A stretch of DNA of 64,000 nt from Neodiprion pinetum (lineage: Eukaryota > Arthropoda > Insecta > Hymenoptera > Diprionidae): contig NC_060234.1 of NCBI RefSeq assembly GCF_021155775.2, positions 23,864,026 to 23,928,025 on the forward strand. The letters are read 5' to 3'. Shown in pieces: positions 26,642-40,600 of this stretch (its first letter is position 1; every line of letters starts with the position of its first letter). The position numbers were made by a program, and so were the translations under genes. Below the pieces are notes generated by a model, which had not been told where the DNA came from, did no database searches, and saw only the letters and a program-made list of their open reading frames with translations.

Positions 26642-28031
26642 ATGGTCGTTCGCCATCACATTGAAGGTTACGAAAATTTTCAAAAATTTACTGAAACCTT
26701 TCCCAAAGATGAAGTCGCTTACATCTTATTCAGTGGTAGTAAATTACCCAATGGCAGCAGCTGGTGTCCTGACTGCGTTGAAGGTAAGCCGACTCGTAAA
26801 ATTTCAGTATTCTGAATTCCGCAATGTCCTTTACAAGAAATTTTCGAATAACTGTAATCAGAAAACTGTATTTCTACAGTAGAAGCTTTTATTGGTTTTT
26901 GAATGTGGTATCTAAAAACATTTTTCACAGATTGCCTCTCCAATACTTCATGTTCATAATATCAGCATATCAAATTCCTAAAGTTCTGTTCTATTACTGC
27001 TACGCTATTACAATGCTGCTTTAAAGTTTCTTTTCATTTTTATTAAAGCAAGCATCCATGGTTTCCCACACACAATTTTCATGGTATATTCAAAGTACTG
27101 TATTGTTCCAAGTATAAGACGACCCTTCATTCTAAGACAGTATTTCAGGATGTTTTTGCTTAGTTACCTGCACATACGACGGGTCCACATGTAAGACGAG
27201 GATGAATTTGACGGGCACTGTCAGCGACAAAAAACCTTGGCTTATATTCGGAACAGTACGGCACATTTTCCATAATCTAAGAATCTTCATATGGAATTAA
27301 TATTCTCATTTCAGCTGAACCATTTATTCAAAAAGGCTTACAAGTAGCACCAGCAGAATCTCATTTCATTTACGTCGAGGTTGGAGATAGATCCTTGTAA
27401 GTTGTTTAATTCTTTTTTACTTAATACTTATTATGTATACGAAGTATTTCATGTCAACTTGACCAACATTTCACCCTTATCTTTTTTGTTTGAAGCTCTG
27501 TTTTTTTTTTGTTCTCTCGGTATCCTAAATATTATCGATGATATGAATTGACCGATCCAGACTATTGTGGATTATCGCAATTGAATCATCAAATTGTAAT
27601 AGTATTTTTTTTTTTTAGAAATGACAGGCCACACGGCTATCGCCTAAGAGAAAAAACCATTCTATTTCAAATCTTGATAGAAACAGTGCATCGCACTGTC
27701 ATTGGATAGTTACTACTATCGATGAAATGTAGATAAAATTTTTGAGTGATGGAAAAGCGATTGTTTCAAATTTTTATTCTGAAAACTGTTTTCAGAAAAA
27801 CTACTTGAACAGCAAGATATTTGTAATTACTATTATCCAATTAACTTGAATTTCTAATGCATTTCTCCTTATAGTTGGAAGGATCTAAAATGTCCGTTCC
27901 GAACGGATAATAAAACCAACTTGAAAGTTTTACCCACTTTGGCAAGATGGGGAACTCAGAAACGGTTAGAAGGTGATCAGTGTTTGGATGTTGGCCTTGT
28001 GGAGATGTTGATTACGGACGAAGATGACTAG
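26642..28031 (+). CDS. TXNDC17: Thioredoxin domain-containing protein 17-like (TRP14 family), 3 exons
   Basis: Exons 26642-26783, 27315-27396 and 27875-28031 join in phase through GT-AG introns to 126 residues; vertebrate TXNDC17 is 123. The family hallmark WCPDC is at residues 41-45, preceded by a SGSK...G.SW loop. Later landmarks are FIYVEVGDR, then a W..L.CPFR segment and the cis-proline region KVLPTLARWG, which is the thioredoxin fold. Members are cytosolic disulphide reductases fed by thioredoxin reductase. They act on small substrates and on signalling proteins rather than on ribonucleotide reductase. The frame stays open for 58 codons upstream of the chosen ATG, to 26468. I chose 26642 because the family starts about ten residues before the first helix. 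Convergent with the SEC14-like gene downstream. Confidence 0.92.
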
Positions 28032-28674
28032 ATAATTAAGTAACATACTCGAACGTATACTGAACAGTGTTATATGTGATCTTGATTCGTCAGCTCATCA
28101 TTTTCCTCATATACGTGAAAACCGATATTATTCATCGAACACTTATCAGCTCAAGGCAAAGTGGCCATGAATGATTCTTATCTACATGAGTAAATTAAGA
28201 GGAAAACTTAAGCAATTGATATTATTGGCTTTTGCATTGCCTTCGTAGTATGAGAATAATATTTTTATGATGTAATCGGTACCTTAGCCATTAGAAATGA
28301 ACGTAAACAGCTGATTCTAGACCCAAATTTGAACTGGGCATACTTCATTCGTCAGCCACTTGCCGTACTGATTCTGCCTTTTTAATTTGAGTAACTTAAT
28401 ATAATCATTTATTGATAACACAAACGTTCTTACAGTGTAAAATTCAAACTTAATCACAATTCACCGAAATAAGTAAAAATATTTATAAAGGGTTCCGAAA
28501 ATTGATAACAATCGTAAGATTTTTAACACTAATAAATGAGAATATATATATATATAGGTATATAAAAATTATTATTTACAACGTTTGTCAGTTACTCCTA
28601 CAGTCACGAATTCATGTTGCGTTACATGACAGCTATATGACATTGACTAACATCGTCAACTTATAATACATGGT
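28032..28674. other. Convergent 3' intergenic or overlapping-UTR stretch
   Basis: About 640 bases between two stop codons of opposite genes. A plus-strand AATAAA occurs near 28531-28536, and a minus-strand AATAAA (tttatt on the plus strand) near 28409-28414. If these are used, the two transcripts overlap tail to tail by about 100 bases. An AT dinucleotide run lies near 28543-28556. Confidence 0.4.
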
Positions 28675-31600
28675 TCAATTGTCGGACAAAGTCAGTGCCT
28701 CGGTAACCGTTGGCAATGGAGGTGTAACTTGCACCAGATAGTGAATCTTTTTGTTTCTCAATATGCTGTAACTGTTGTCAAATATAACTGAATCTGGAAT
28801 GGCAAAAAAGAGAAGAAAGAAAATTTCAGTCTTTTAGCATAATTATACAGAATCGCAATTATAAGTTTTTAAGTTTTACTCAATTTATAACTCACAAGTG
28901 GCTGGGGCTTTGCAAGTAATTACACCAACTTCATCCATTTCATGAGCAGGAACTCGATGGAGCGGAATAACTTCAGACTGTGCTCCCTCTTCATTTTTCT
29001 CAATAATTCCAAATTTTATATCGTGACTTTCGGATCTAAACTCCCATCTGACAAACAAACGTTGTTATTAATTATCGTGTATGTTGCAGTTTTCGAAATG
29101 TGATAATTCGAGAAAAGAACTTCAGAACAAGTTTGTAGCTAGCAGATTTGAATTTACAGTTTAAAAATCTAAAAACAAATTGAAAATAAATCCTAGGAAA
29201 ATATCAGTTTCAAATTATCATGTCAATTTCAAATAACTCGTATATTAAACACAGAAATAGGTATTAGTTTTGATCTTTCTGTTGTAAAAGCCGTCAAATA
29301 TGTGGTATAACGTTTTTCAGTGTTATTGTATACAAGTATTTCTGATAGTATTTCATGTTTCATACCGTAAAAAGCTTCCTTCTTCCGCTGTTAAAAAGTT
29401 TAAAGTAAGTTTGTCTCCTTTTTTAATTGTTGCCGTTTCCAGATCTGCGTTGAGTTTTTCCTTATCTGCTTTGCTACTGTACATGTGCTTAGGGATTTTA
29501 CCACCTTGACAGATCTGTTACAATTTCAACTTATTATTAGCTGTAGTGATATACGATGTTACATTCTCACACATCTTTTCATACTTCATACATCAGAATT
29601 TCATTTTTTTCCATGGACCAGTGATTTTTTCTGATTCGACTAGAAAATGGATGAAATAATGTAATAGTAAACTATTTTATGATAAATGAAGTAACCATTT
29701 TTATAAAAAAAAAAGAGAGTATTACCTGTGAAGAACAAAAAATTTTCATGAAGAAATTTGTAAACTTCATGCAGTAATAAAATTCAAGAACTCTGCTTGG
29801 TTACAAATTAAAAGTTTTGTTCTTTTAATTTTCATATTCAGTGTGATGTAGAATCGCATAATTATAGTCCGTACATAAACAAATTCAAATGATATACCTA
29901 ACAGAAGTATAAAAAATATGATTATTCAAAATACGAAAAAATTTACGTAAGAACTGCTAATTGGGTTTAGGATAGTACCTAATGACCATAATAAATAATT
30001 TATCTATTTTTCGATTGCTCGTGACTGTTACGCCGACCTTACCTATTACAGTTTCTTCTGATAAGTTTACCTGTTCAAAGTATGGTAAGCTCTACTGTGA
30101 CATTAATAATAGTTTAGCCATATTTAATTTAATTTGGCTTTAATTATCCTAACGAAACCTCACTGGGTGTTGAATTTGCGTGGAAAAAATCCTACGCAAC
30201 ATTTATACGAATACTATTTTCGATATACCGTTTATTCGAAATTTATAACAAAAAAATGTGCAGATATCGATTGTCCTTGGAGCTAAAATAATTCTTTAAA
30301 AAGGATGATGTCTGGATTGTTATTCATTTTTTGTGTCGTATACTAGAATTTCACGATGCATATCTTGGACCGGAACAGTTTTTTGCTATGAGATATTCAC
30401 TCATAGATCAGGTGACAAGCGATTTGCAACAGTTTCAACCGATTTCAAGCAATTTTAAAGCGTCTGCTTTCCAAGGTGATTTGCGACTTCAACAATCGAA
30501 CACTACCTTGGTTTTTTGTGTAATAAACATACTCATATTTTTTCGACAACTTTCCAGTATAACACCTCCCCAGTTATAAAAAGAAGTAATAAAAAAGATT
30601 TGCCTTGGTAGTCAGTCTTGGATTGCCATCCGGGTCAGTCAGAGTTCCCCCAAAGTGTTTGGGCAATTGATCGGCTGAAATGGTGCGCAGCACCGCAGGT
30701 TTCCATTTTGCCGGATCCGCTTTGTAAATTTGTATTTTTGACAGCGTGTACTCGTTGAGAAAATTCTTAACTATCGAAAAAGCGAGAGCAAAAACTTTCG
30801 GCGCTGTAAAAATCGGTATAAAATTACAGTTAGCGTCATCATCGTAATATTGAAAAATTTTCCGTTTTGCAAACAATGGTGTTCGTTATTGGCGTGTATA
30901 GGGTAATTTGACACAGGGTAAACCTGCGTTTACATAATTCAAAGTACAAGTATATTTTCAGTTGCCTAAACGTAGGCGGACATCTATAGTAAATTGCCCA
31001 CACATTTCCACGGGGATATTTCGCGATTGAAAACCAAATGTGTGTTTTTTTCAATTTGGAATGTTTACATATAACTGTAACTGTAACTAACTATAATGTT
31101 TAATTAAATAATGTTTTCGAACCGAAACCTGGACCGTAAAAATTGAAAATAAAATTGAAATTGAAAATAGAAGTTTTTGTTTCTGCATATATGATTTACG
31201 TACCATTTATGATGTAACACATCTTTAGAATTTCCGGGTAGTTTGCCTCGTACATTTGGATTAACGCAATCACGAGTTCTCCGGCTGTAAATATATTTTG
31301 ATTATGGTGCGGAATTCAGATGCGGAATATATTCGATATCTTTCAATTCTGCATAGTGTACGGAATTGTGGAAACTGCTAAGACAAACCTGGCCTCCATG
31401 CGTATTGCCTCAAATTGAAGTCTTCCATGTCAAAAATCACTGTTATCTGGTTGGCAATTTGTCCGTGCTTTTTGCTTTGCTCTTGAGCGATTTTTAGGTA
31501 TTGCTCTAAATACTTTATCGTTACTTTGATCATGTCGTTCTTTGATATCACGTGTAAAAGTCCGTACATATCCAGCCCAGCGAAAGGTGCTATCACAGCT

Positions 31601-34600
31601 GTAAATAACGCTATTATGTACTTAATTATATATTTATTGGTATGAGAAATTTATACAAAGGACGGTCCAAAGAAAGTTAACAGAATTTTGCCATAAAACT
31701 TTCGGCTCAATCGGTTGTCAATTTTCCCCTCATTCAGCCTATACAATCATCATTTGAATTTCCTTGCCCAATTCTTCCATGACACATTCAAATATAAAAA
31801 TTTTTATCTTGTTTTTCCAGAATCAAAAATTTAAACTTCTGTAAAATAAAAAAAGTATCATTTCAACGCAAACTTGTGCAGTATAAGATATCTTCTCTTT
31901 TTTTGATGTAGATAAAAAAAAAAAAAAAAAATCTTGTTTAGTTTTTTTTTCATCAAAAACACGTTAAAACGATTTTCACGAAGACTTTTAATAATTAAAC
32001 ATCCTATCGGATGATTAGCAATATTTGCAATTCTTTCCCTTTGCGAATTAGAAAATTGATAATTATGTTTGGATTCATTGGGCTCTTTCATAACTTTGTA
32101 AAATTCGAATTGACAAGCGAATAGTCGAAAAATATTTCATTCAAATCTCTGTTGAGACATTGAGAATCCTGTCAAAGATTCGAGAAACAGCTGACAATGA
32201 GCTCTAGAGGCAAACCCACCTTTTGTACCCATTATAGAATTTACAAATAGTGAAACTACACTTTTTAATATACTTGTTACTTACTCGGCGCGCCATCTTT
32301 GTCGAACCCGCTCAATCCCCGGGGTAAATAATCGTCAAATATCGGAGGAGCCACCCATTCGTGTATTTTATCCACCTGCCATATTTTTCTCCACTCCAGT
32401 GACTGGAAATCAGGAAATCATTCTCAATTATTTTCAATTCAATTATTTTTTTTTTTTTTTTTTTTTTTACAATACAATGGCAAGCAGAACGTACATACAA
32501 TTTATATGTATAAGATAGATTGGCCTTCGATTTGAATTCATGTCAGTTAAGAATTGGCCCGAAGTAGTCTCACATTAGAAGATTAATTTACGGCAGATAT
32601 CGAATCTTGACAGAAGCATAGATGATCTTGAAGGTAGTGAATTGTCATTTTCAATTTTAAGTTTTTTGCCGAAGCAGCATGTCGGCCGATTCTCAGGGCC
32701 AAATTTTCGATCTGGTTGCAATTTGGATATGTTATAATATGTTATTGGGTATAAGAAGCGAGCGTCGTTTGCGTCGTTAATCCTCAAAGTATCCTTCTAG
32801 TATGTCCAATAATTTTCCTTAAGGAGAAATTGGTAAAGGGAAGCGGGCGTTGATCATTTATAGTGACTGATGGAATGAAGCTGAGCTTCTTTTAAAATAC
32901 TGTATTAGATTCTTGACATTTTCACTTGCACTTATTGGTATATAGGATAATTTTTCCCAGTTTATCCACAAATGTTTTAATAAATATTCTTAAACTCACG
33001 TCTCGTAGCATCTTTTCAGCAGCTGTAGCGTCCCATTTTCGTGCTGAAACGTAAATGCTATACTGTATATAATAAGACGGAATTGTTTTATGCACACGTA
33101 TCAAACAGACCGCGGAAATGCAAACCATTTTATACATTAAGAGAAAGGTGGTAAACCGCTTATATTAAAATGCACGATAAATTTCCCAGAAAAGATTAAA
33201 CCCCACTCGTTTATTTTCTCTAGACAATGTGGGATGATTATCAATATCTAGGAAGTAAAATCCTGAGTAATAAATATTCACATCTCTATTAACATTCCTC
33301 GTTAAAACCGCAAATTTGCAGAAAATTTATAACCAGGAAGAAATGTCGGTATATTTAAATTTTAGACCTATGTATTCAATTACTTAGCTTATGGCTTAGT
33401 GAAATTTCTTCCTTGCACAAATTTACAGATTGAGATGACCCATTATATAAAAACAAAAGGATGCTGCCGAGATTTCCTGATTAGTTTATCGGTTGCAAAA
33501 CCAGAGGAGGTTCAATTGCATTCGGAACATGAATGTATTTACTATCTGAATCAGAGTGGGCACAATTGTTCCCTGGCCCAATATGGCTCACTGGTTTTTT
33601 TTTTTTTTTTGTAAAAATAAGAGAGAATCTATTGAAAAAAAAAAAAAAAAAACTTACGAATAAACCTTAAAAATAACCTAGTGACATTTTTTATGCATGT
33701 TTCGTGAAGTATTAGTACACTTTCTAAACTAAATATATGCAATAAAGACTTTTATATCAGCTTTCGTCAGGCACATTTTTGTTTAGCAAATGTATGTACT
33801 ATACATTATTTATTCCGTCGAGGTAGGTCAGTTTCGAAATTTTTCTCAATGAATTGCGACGTTTCGTTCGGGCTGTCCGCCGACCATCTTCGGCAGGAGA
33901 AAAATTTGAAAAAAAAAAACGAACCGAGAAGAAACGGACCAACTACGGCAGCGAGAAGAATCGGAAAGAACACAATCTCAGGATTACGTTCTGGAACTGC
34001 CATGGAATAAAAACTTGTTCAACATTGAAAACGAGGGGAAACCGTATATTTTTGGAACATCAGAAATCTGGGCAATGACGAACCCCGTCAGGCTTCCGCA
34101 GCAATTTGCCAATTACTCTGCCTCCTGGGCAAAAGCGACAAAGGACAAGACCAGAGGACGAGGCAGCGGAAGCCTGGGGATGCAGATTGACAAAGATATC
34201 GGTAAGGCATAGATCGTGAATAGCTCTGAAAGATGGATCTTCGTGAGTCTTTGTGTTGAAAAAAAATCAAGATTATCATCGGGATTGTTTAGTTTAAACC
34301 TAAACTTGAGTTAGAGGTAATCCTAGAATCATTTCAAATCACGCTTGACAATTCAAATATGATTATTGGAGGTGATTTCGATGCTCGAATCGGTGACGAG
34401 GTGCCCGTAGAGTTAACATAAAAGACAAGTTTATATACAAATAGAGAAACCTTGGATAAAAATATAATGACTGAAAGAGGAACGGTTCTTTAATTTTATG
34501 ACGTCAAACGGGTACATCTGTCTAAACGGGAAAACAATTAGCGACAGTTCAGCTAAGCACACATTTTCGTGCGAGGTCGGTAAAAGCGTGATCGACTTGA

Positions 34601-37600
34601 TTTGGACCAAAATAGACGGACCAAGTTACATCGAAGTTCTTGCCGTGAATTTGACGAAAACTGGCTCGCAACGATTTGCGGTCATGCTTGACTTGGCTTA
34701 CAAGATAACGGAGAACCTTGACAGTCACCAGAACTCGACTAAAATTATTACCAAACGGTTTGGTCACTGATAGTAATGGAAACATTTTTAAACAGAGCTT
34801 TCAATCGCTTTCAATCGCGAAGTAAACTGACAAGAAAAAAATGTCACAAATCTAATGAAAATCTTAAGTGTCACGATATTATACGGAAGGCGGGCATCGC
34901 TGCAGGGGTTATGAAATAATTAAAAAATCAAAAATAGCCAAATATGAAAGAAAAATACACGATTTGACGGTGACTATTTGCGAGTATAAAAAGAAATGCA
35001 AGAACTTTTGAACGTATATCCTCACTCGCGTTTCAATGATGTAGAAAAATGGGCGTATGACAAAGCGAGGAAGAAATATTATAGAAATTTAAGAAAAGCA
35101 AAGAGAGTGGCGTGAGATAAAAATATTATGGATAAATTTTCAGACCTTGTGGCAGAATGTAAACAAGTCCAAGAGTCCTAAACTTGCGAGCGTACTTATA
35201 ACCGCTGCCAAGTTAAACAATTTTTACGAACGTATCTCTCCGGAAAAATTGTGCGACGACTCGTCATTTTTTGACGCGTGTCAACCTTTCCTCGTTGCGC
35301 TTTTCACAAGCAATGAGCAAGCAAGAAACACCGCGAAGTTAAAGAACGCAAAAGCTCCTGGTTTCGACATGTTAGGCAACAAATTTCGTAAAGAACCCCC
35401 CCGCAGGTCTGTCTTGAGTGCTGATGCATTTCAACAAAGTTTTACCATACATGGTAAAGGACCTCACCGTCCTGGAGGGAAGTCGGACGAACTACGATAC
35501 ACAAAAAAGGGGACAAAAGAGACGCGTTAAACTACCGAGGCACCACGCTCGTTAACAATATTACAAAATTATTTACGCAAATGTTGAAAGACAGACTCTA
35601 AAAAATTCAGCAAACGGAGCTGAGATTTATTCCAGAATGTCAGACAGGGTTTAGGGCGGTGCAAAGTTGCGTGGATAAGATTTTTGCACTCATTGGTGCT
35701 GTTCAAATCCAACCGTGACTTGGTGGACGTTCGGTACACGAGCTTTTTGTAGATTTCGAACGAGCCTTTTCACTCAGTACCGCACAGTCCTCCGTGGAAC
35801 AAACTTTTTCACTTAGGAGTGAGCTCGAAATTGATTGGGATAATGAAAAACGTGTATGACAGTGCGATTGTCCAGGTGAAAGTAGAAGGAAAGCTTTCTC
35901 GGAAGATCGAGGTACCGAAGAAATGCTCCAGGGGAAAAGCCTAAGCCCCTTACCGTTTATGCTTTTCCAATATTCAAGAGTTTATGCGAAACAGAGATCT
36001 AACGGGAGTAAATACAGACGGCTACACGGACATCATTATGCTTTTACACGCGGATGACTTAATTATACTTAACCACTCAAAAGTCGACCTACAAAGAGAA
36101 ATCACTACTGCAACCTGAACCGGCTCACTGTTAATACTGACAAGACCAAAGTTACGATCTCTCGAAACGGAGGAAAAATTAAGGTGGAAAATCGGGGAAG
36201 TTTTAAATTGTATGGCCGAACTTTGGAAATTGTAAAGAAATGGCACGGTTATCTCAATAATAGCAAAATTTGACAAAATTTGCTCGTGGCGACTCCTACA
36301 ACTAAACCAGTAAAACCCTAACTGTAAGTTTAATATTATAGTATAACTGCGTCAACTATTAAAGAAAATTGGATGCGCGCATATTTTGAAGGACGTTTCT
36401 TCATCAATTTTCTCATTCTTTCAGTCTTATGTAAAAAAGGCAATCCAATAATAATAATTTATTTTTCTTTTTTCTTATTCGTCTTTTGACGTTACGAAAT
36501 CTCCATCTTCTAATGGGTGTCAAAAATGTTGTCATATTTTATAAGATTTTTCGGAATTTTATCGCATCTTATAAAGACTTTAGATACGCTGGGTTGAAAA
36601 ATTCTGAAAAAAATGTTATTGCGTTTTTGGTCATGTACTTTCATACAAAAAATTATAAATCCAATATGAGACATCGACGTAGAATTTTGATCGAGGTATC
36701 ATGAAATGACCCATAAATATTTTAATTAATTCAATGGTGTAAAAAAATGTGAATAAAACTGTGTGAAATTCTTTGCGAGATTGTAGCAACCGATAATTTA
36801 TATGTCTTTCCTGGCAAATTCTGTGTACAGTTACGGGGAGATAAGAAAAAACGAACTTGTACGGATCACTAGATTCGGAAATTTTTTCATCATTCTGCGT
36901 GAACATACCTCTAAGCCATCGTAACAGAAAATGGTCGTCATGATGCGGTTGCAGAACATCGCGAACGTTTCGCCTGAACTGTAAAATAAAAACAAAAAAT
37001 CAAGAAATTAGACAAAAATCCTAGACAGAATTGAAGATTTCGAAGCCTTTTGAAAGAGCGGGCAAAGAATTGATCAAAATGTCGAATTCCCATGATTATA
37101 TTTACTAACTATGGAAGGTTCAATTATCAACATAAATTTGACTTCTGAAAACTTTGTATTATCGAAAATCATAGTTTATTCAAAAATCCGGTACTAGACA
37201 TTTCTTATAGATTTCTTGATTTTAATTGTATGCGGAACAGCTGGTACGTTTTTCAAAATAAATAGTCTGAATAGAACAGAAAAATATTGTTAATAATCTT
37301 CTGTAAACAATCCCTACTGCAAATAGAGCAGAAACCGAATGTATGGATCCTTTCTTTGTAAATCTAATTAGACTCTTATAACCTTCATCTTCTTGACAAA
37401 CTTTTCGATTACAGATCATTTTTTTTTTTTTTTTGTTTGAACTCTTATTATTACTATTAAAGTTAAATCTGACACGTACGTTTTTCTGTATACTATTAAT
37501 ACCTGTAGACGTTTCTATAGCTCTGAAACTTCTTTGTCCACTTTTTTTCTGAACTATTCTCACTTAGACTCTCGCAACCCTTCTTGTTCGGCTTGGGTAA

Positions 37601-40600
37601 AATAAAAGAAAATGGTTCAATTTTGTTGTTTGAAATACATACTTTCAAGTGCTTCTTTTTCTTTTCCCTTCGGACTTTCTCCCCAAGACGACTCTTTCTC
37701 TTATCTATCGCTTCCCTTTCTATATCAGGTACCCACATACTTTCTGCTCAGATATACTTTTACCCAGACTTTTTCCCTTTCATCCGACGCATCCTGCTGT
37801 ACAGTCACTTTAGTTGTATGCCTACCATCTGATCAGTGTACATAGCCTTTCAACGCTACTTCTTCGTACAATCTTTAACTAGTTAAACAAAATGACTTTG
37901 CGATCCTCTTCTCAGTCAATGAGTTTTTTTTTTTTTTTTTTTTTCAAACTTCTTTATTTCGAAAATGCTCCACTTTCACTTTATTCTAAATCGTCAAGTG
38001 ATCGTGGTAAGGTGTTATGGGACGTATATTCCCAACCAAAAGTGAGTCTCGATGAGAATATTGAACACTTCGCGATGAGATGGAAGTACGAAAAAAATCA
38101 TAACCAAGTTGATAAGATAATTAGTTTTGAATAATAATGATGCCAAAAATTTTTTATAAGAATTGTTCAAACAAAAATTTGTGCAACAAATCTCCAGTGA
38201 AATTTTTTTCACATCATATAAAATGCATTCATTGATTTTTCTTTATGCCTACGAATTTTTTAAGAATTTTAAAAACTTTGAACTTCTGGATCGGTTCTCG
38301 CAAATGGTTGTACATTACGTTGAAGAAGTTTTAGAAGCATGGAACGAATAGTGTCGTAAATAGAGCGTTAGAAAATTTTCAAAAACGGAATTATTCAAAG
38401 TCACCGAAAATTCTAAAAATATTAATAATTATTTGGAAAAATCAAGGAATGCATTTTATATGAAATAAAAAAAATTTCACCGGAGATTTGTTACACAAAT
38501 TTTTGATTAAACAATTTACCAACAACTTTTTGGCGCCGTTGTTATTCAAAACTAATTATCTTATCAACTTGGCTGTGATTGATTTTTTTCAGTTTTTGAT
38601 CTCTTCGCACACTATTGTGAACTTGTGGAGTTGTCTCATTGCATTCAAATCGTGTTTTATTTAACAATGAGTGTCGAGATATTTAATTGTTCAGCGGAGA
38701 CTTTTAACACCTCTGTTTCTTCAAGCTAAACTTTGCAAAAACCAACGCATTCGACTCTCTCCTGCAGTGGCATACCTTTCCGCTACTGATCTTTGCAGTG
38801 TAATTCATTTCTCGGTGCTGAGAAAGCAGAGCTGTACCAGAATTACTTCCGATAATATCCCTCGCAAAACGTGCCTCGCGGTCAAAACAAATTATACAGC
38901 AGTTCTTTCTAAATCGTATCCTGCAACATGTCTGAGTACTGAGCACTGCAGTAAAGAATGCAGTTTATTCTAGGAGATCAGATTTTACCCACAATACTGC
39001 AAATGAAACTCTCGGAACAAAATAGTGATTTAGAAAATATACCATAACGAATTTTCACTCCGGAATTTTCTCCCCGGGAGAAGATATGGCATGGAAAAAA
39101 TGACAGAAAAAGACAAAACATTTTTTTGTTCTCAACTTCTGAACGGCGCACCGACAGGAAATTGTACACAGAAGGAATTTTTAGTTCCGGTTACCGCTCA
39201 GTTCTTAACTATTTTCGTTTTTTATCACAATCGAAAAATATAGTTCTAGGTAGAAAATGAAAATTAGTTTTGTAAGCGTTACCAGAAAGTCTAGTATCCG
39301 TTACTATTCTTTCTCATTACGATCACCGTTACTATGTTTTCTTGTAACTGTTGCGAAAATTTAATGCTTGTGCAAGAATAAATTGACGTTAAAGCCTTAT
39401 TTAACTAAAAACGTAGAGTTAACCAAAGAAACTGACTTGGCGTTGCAATTACCAAAAAAGGATTGAAAATAGCGCAAAATGGTTAGGGGTACCTCGTTTT
39501 TCGTAATACCAACAATGTTCAAACAGTTTTTTTAACGATACCTATTTGACGCTGTTGAGTTTAACATCTCATACCTCGTTTCGGGTAAGTTTCTTCTCCT
39601 ATCTTGCAAACAAATATTCTACTGAGTGGATTTTTGTGTTAAAAATTTAAGGACCAAAAGACAAAAAAAAAAAAAAAATGACAAATTAATTCCTACAACA
39701 AAACAGTCTGTAACTTTACCTGCTGCATAAAAAGCTTTAGTTATCGAATAAATACTGACGAATGAAAGTCAAGATCCTTTTTTTAATTATTTTTAACTAA
39801 AATTAAAAATTAGGTAGTTGCTTAATTGGATTAGTTGCTTGAATGGTAGATTTCTTTTACACGAACTTGTCAACAAATGCAACACGATGAAGTTCACTTG
39901 AAATTGTAATCAATACCTAAATTTTTATCGACAGAATTTGTTTCCCACAATATTATGTAATACACTTCTGTAAATATTTCTCTCTCGAAATCACTTCAAC
40001 TTTTATTCTCCGCAATCCGATAAAGTGAATCTGCAATGTTGTTAAAAATGAAACACATCTCCTCTCTACGTAATACCGAACTCAACGTTTCTCTGGCTGT
40101 CTATCCGTATGTGAACTTATGACTAGTTGCATCGTCTGGCAAGGTTATAAGCTATATTAATATTTATAGTAATTGGCTATATTATAGGAGGTATAACGAT
40201 ATTTGTAAGCCAAGTCGGAACGGGATCACACACTTATAATGCGAACGCTGACTGAAATCTTACAGATATGGAAAGTTATGTGCAAGAGTTTTCAAGGTCC
40301 CGATAAGTTCTATATAAAAGTTTCCACAAGCATATGGTTTTGTGGAATAATTTTGACACAAGAAGCATTTGAAAATATATTTGCGGGCGGAGCCGCAACG
40401 GGCTGTTAGTTTGACGATAATTGAAAGATCTTGAAAATAAATAGCGTATAAAGAAGAAACATACTGAAATTAAAATGATTTATTTGGAAACATAAAAATT
40501 AAAAATGGTATAACAAGTGTCCGGTAAAAAAACTAATTGCCTATGACAATTCAATTTTGAGGATAACCAATATCTTTGATAAACATGGCTAACAATTTAA

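Noticed and set aside
33399..33614. 71-codon plus-strand frame beside the LINE
   Set aside because: Ends in a poly-T run, has no domain, and lies in the SEC14-like intron with no link to the retrotransposon frames.
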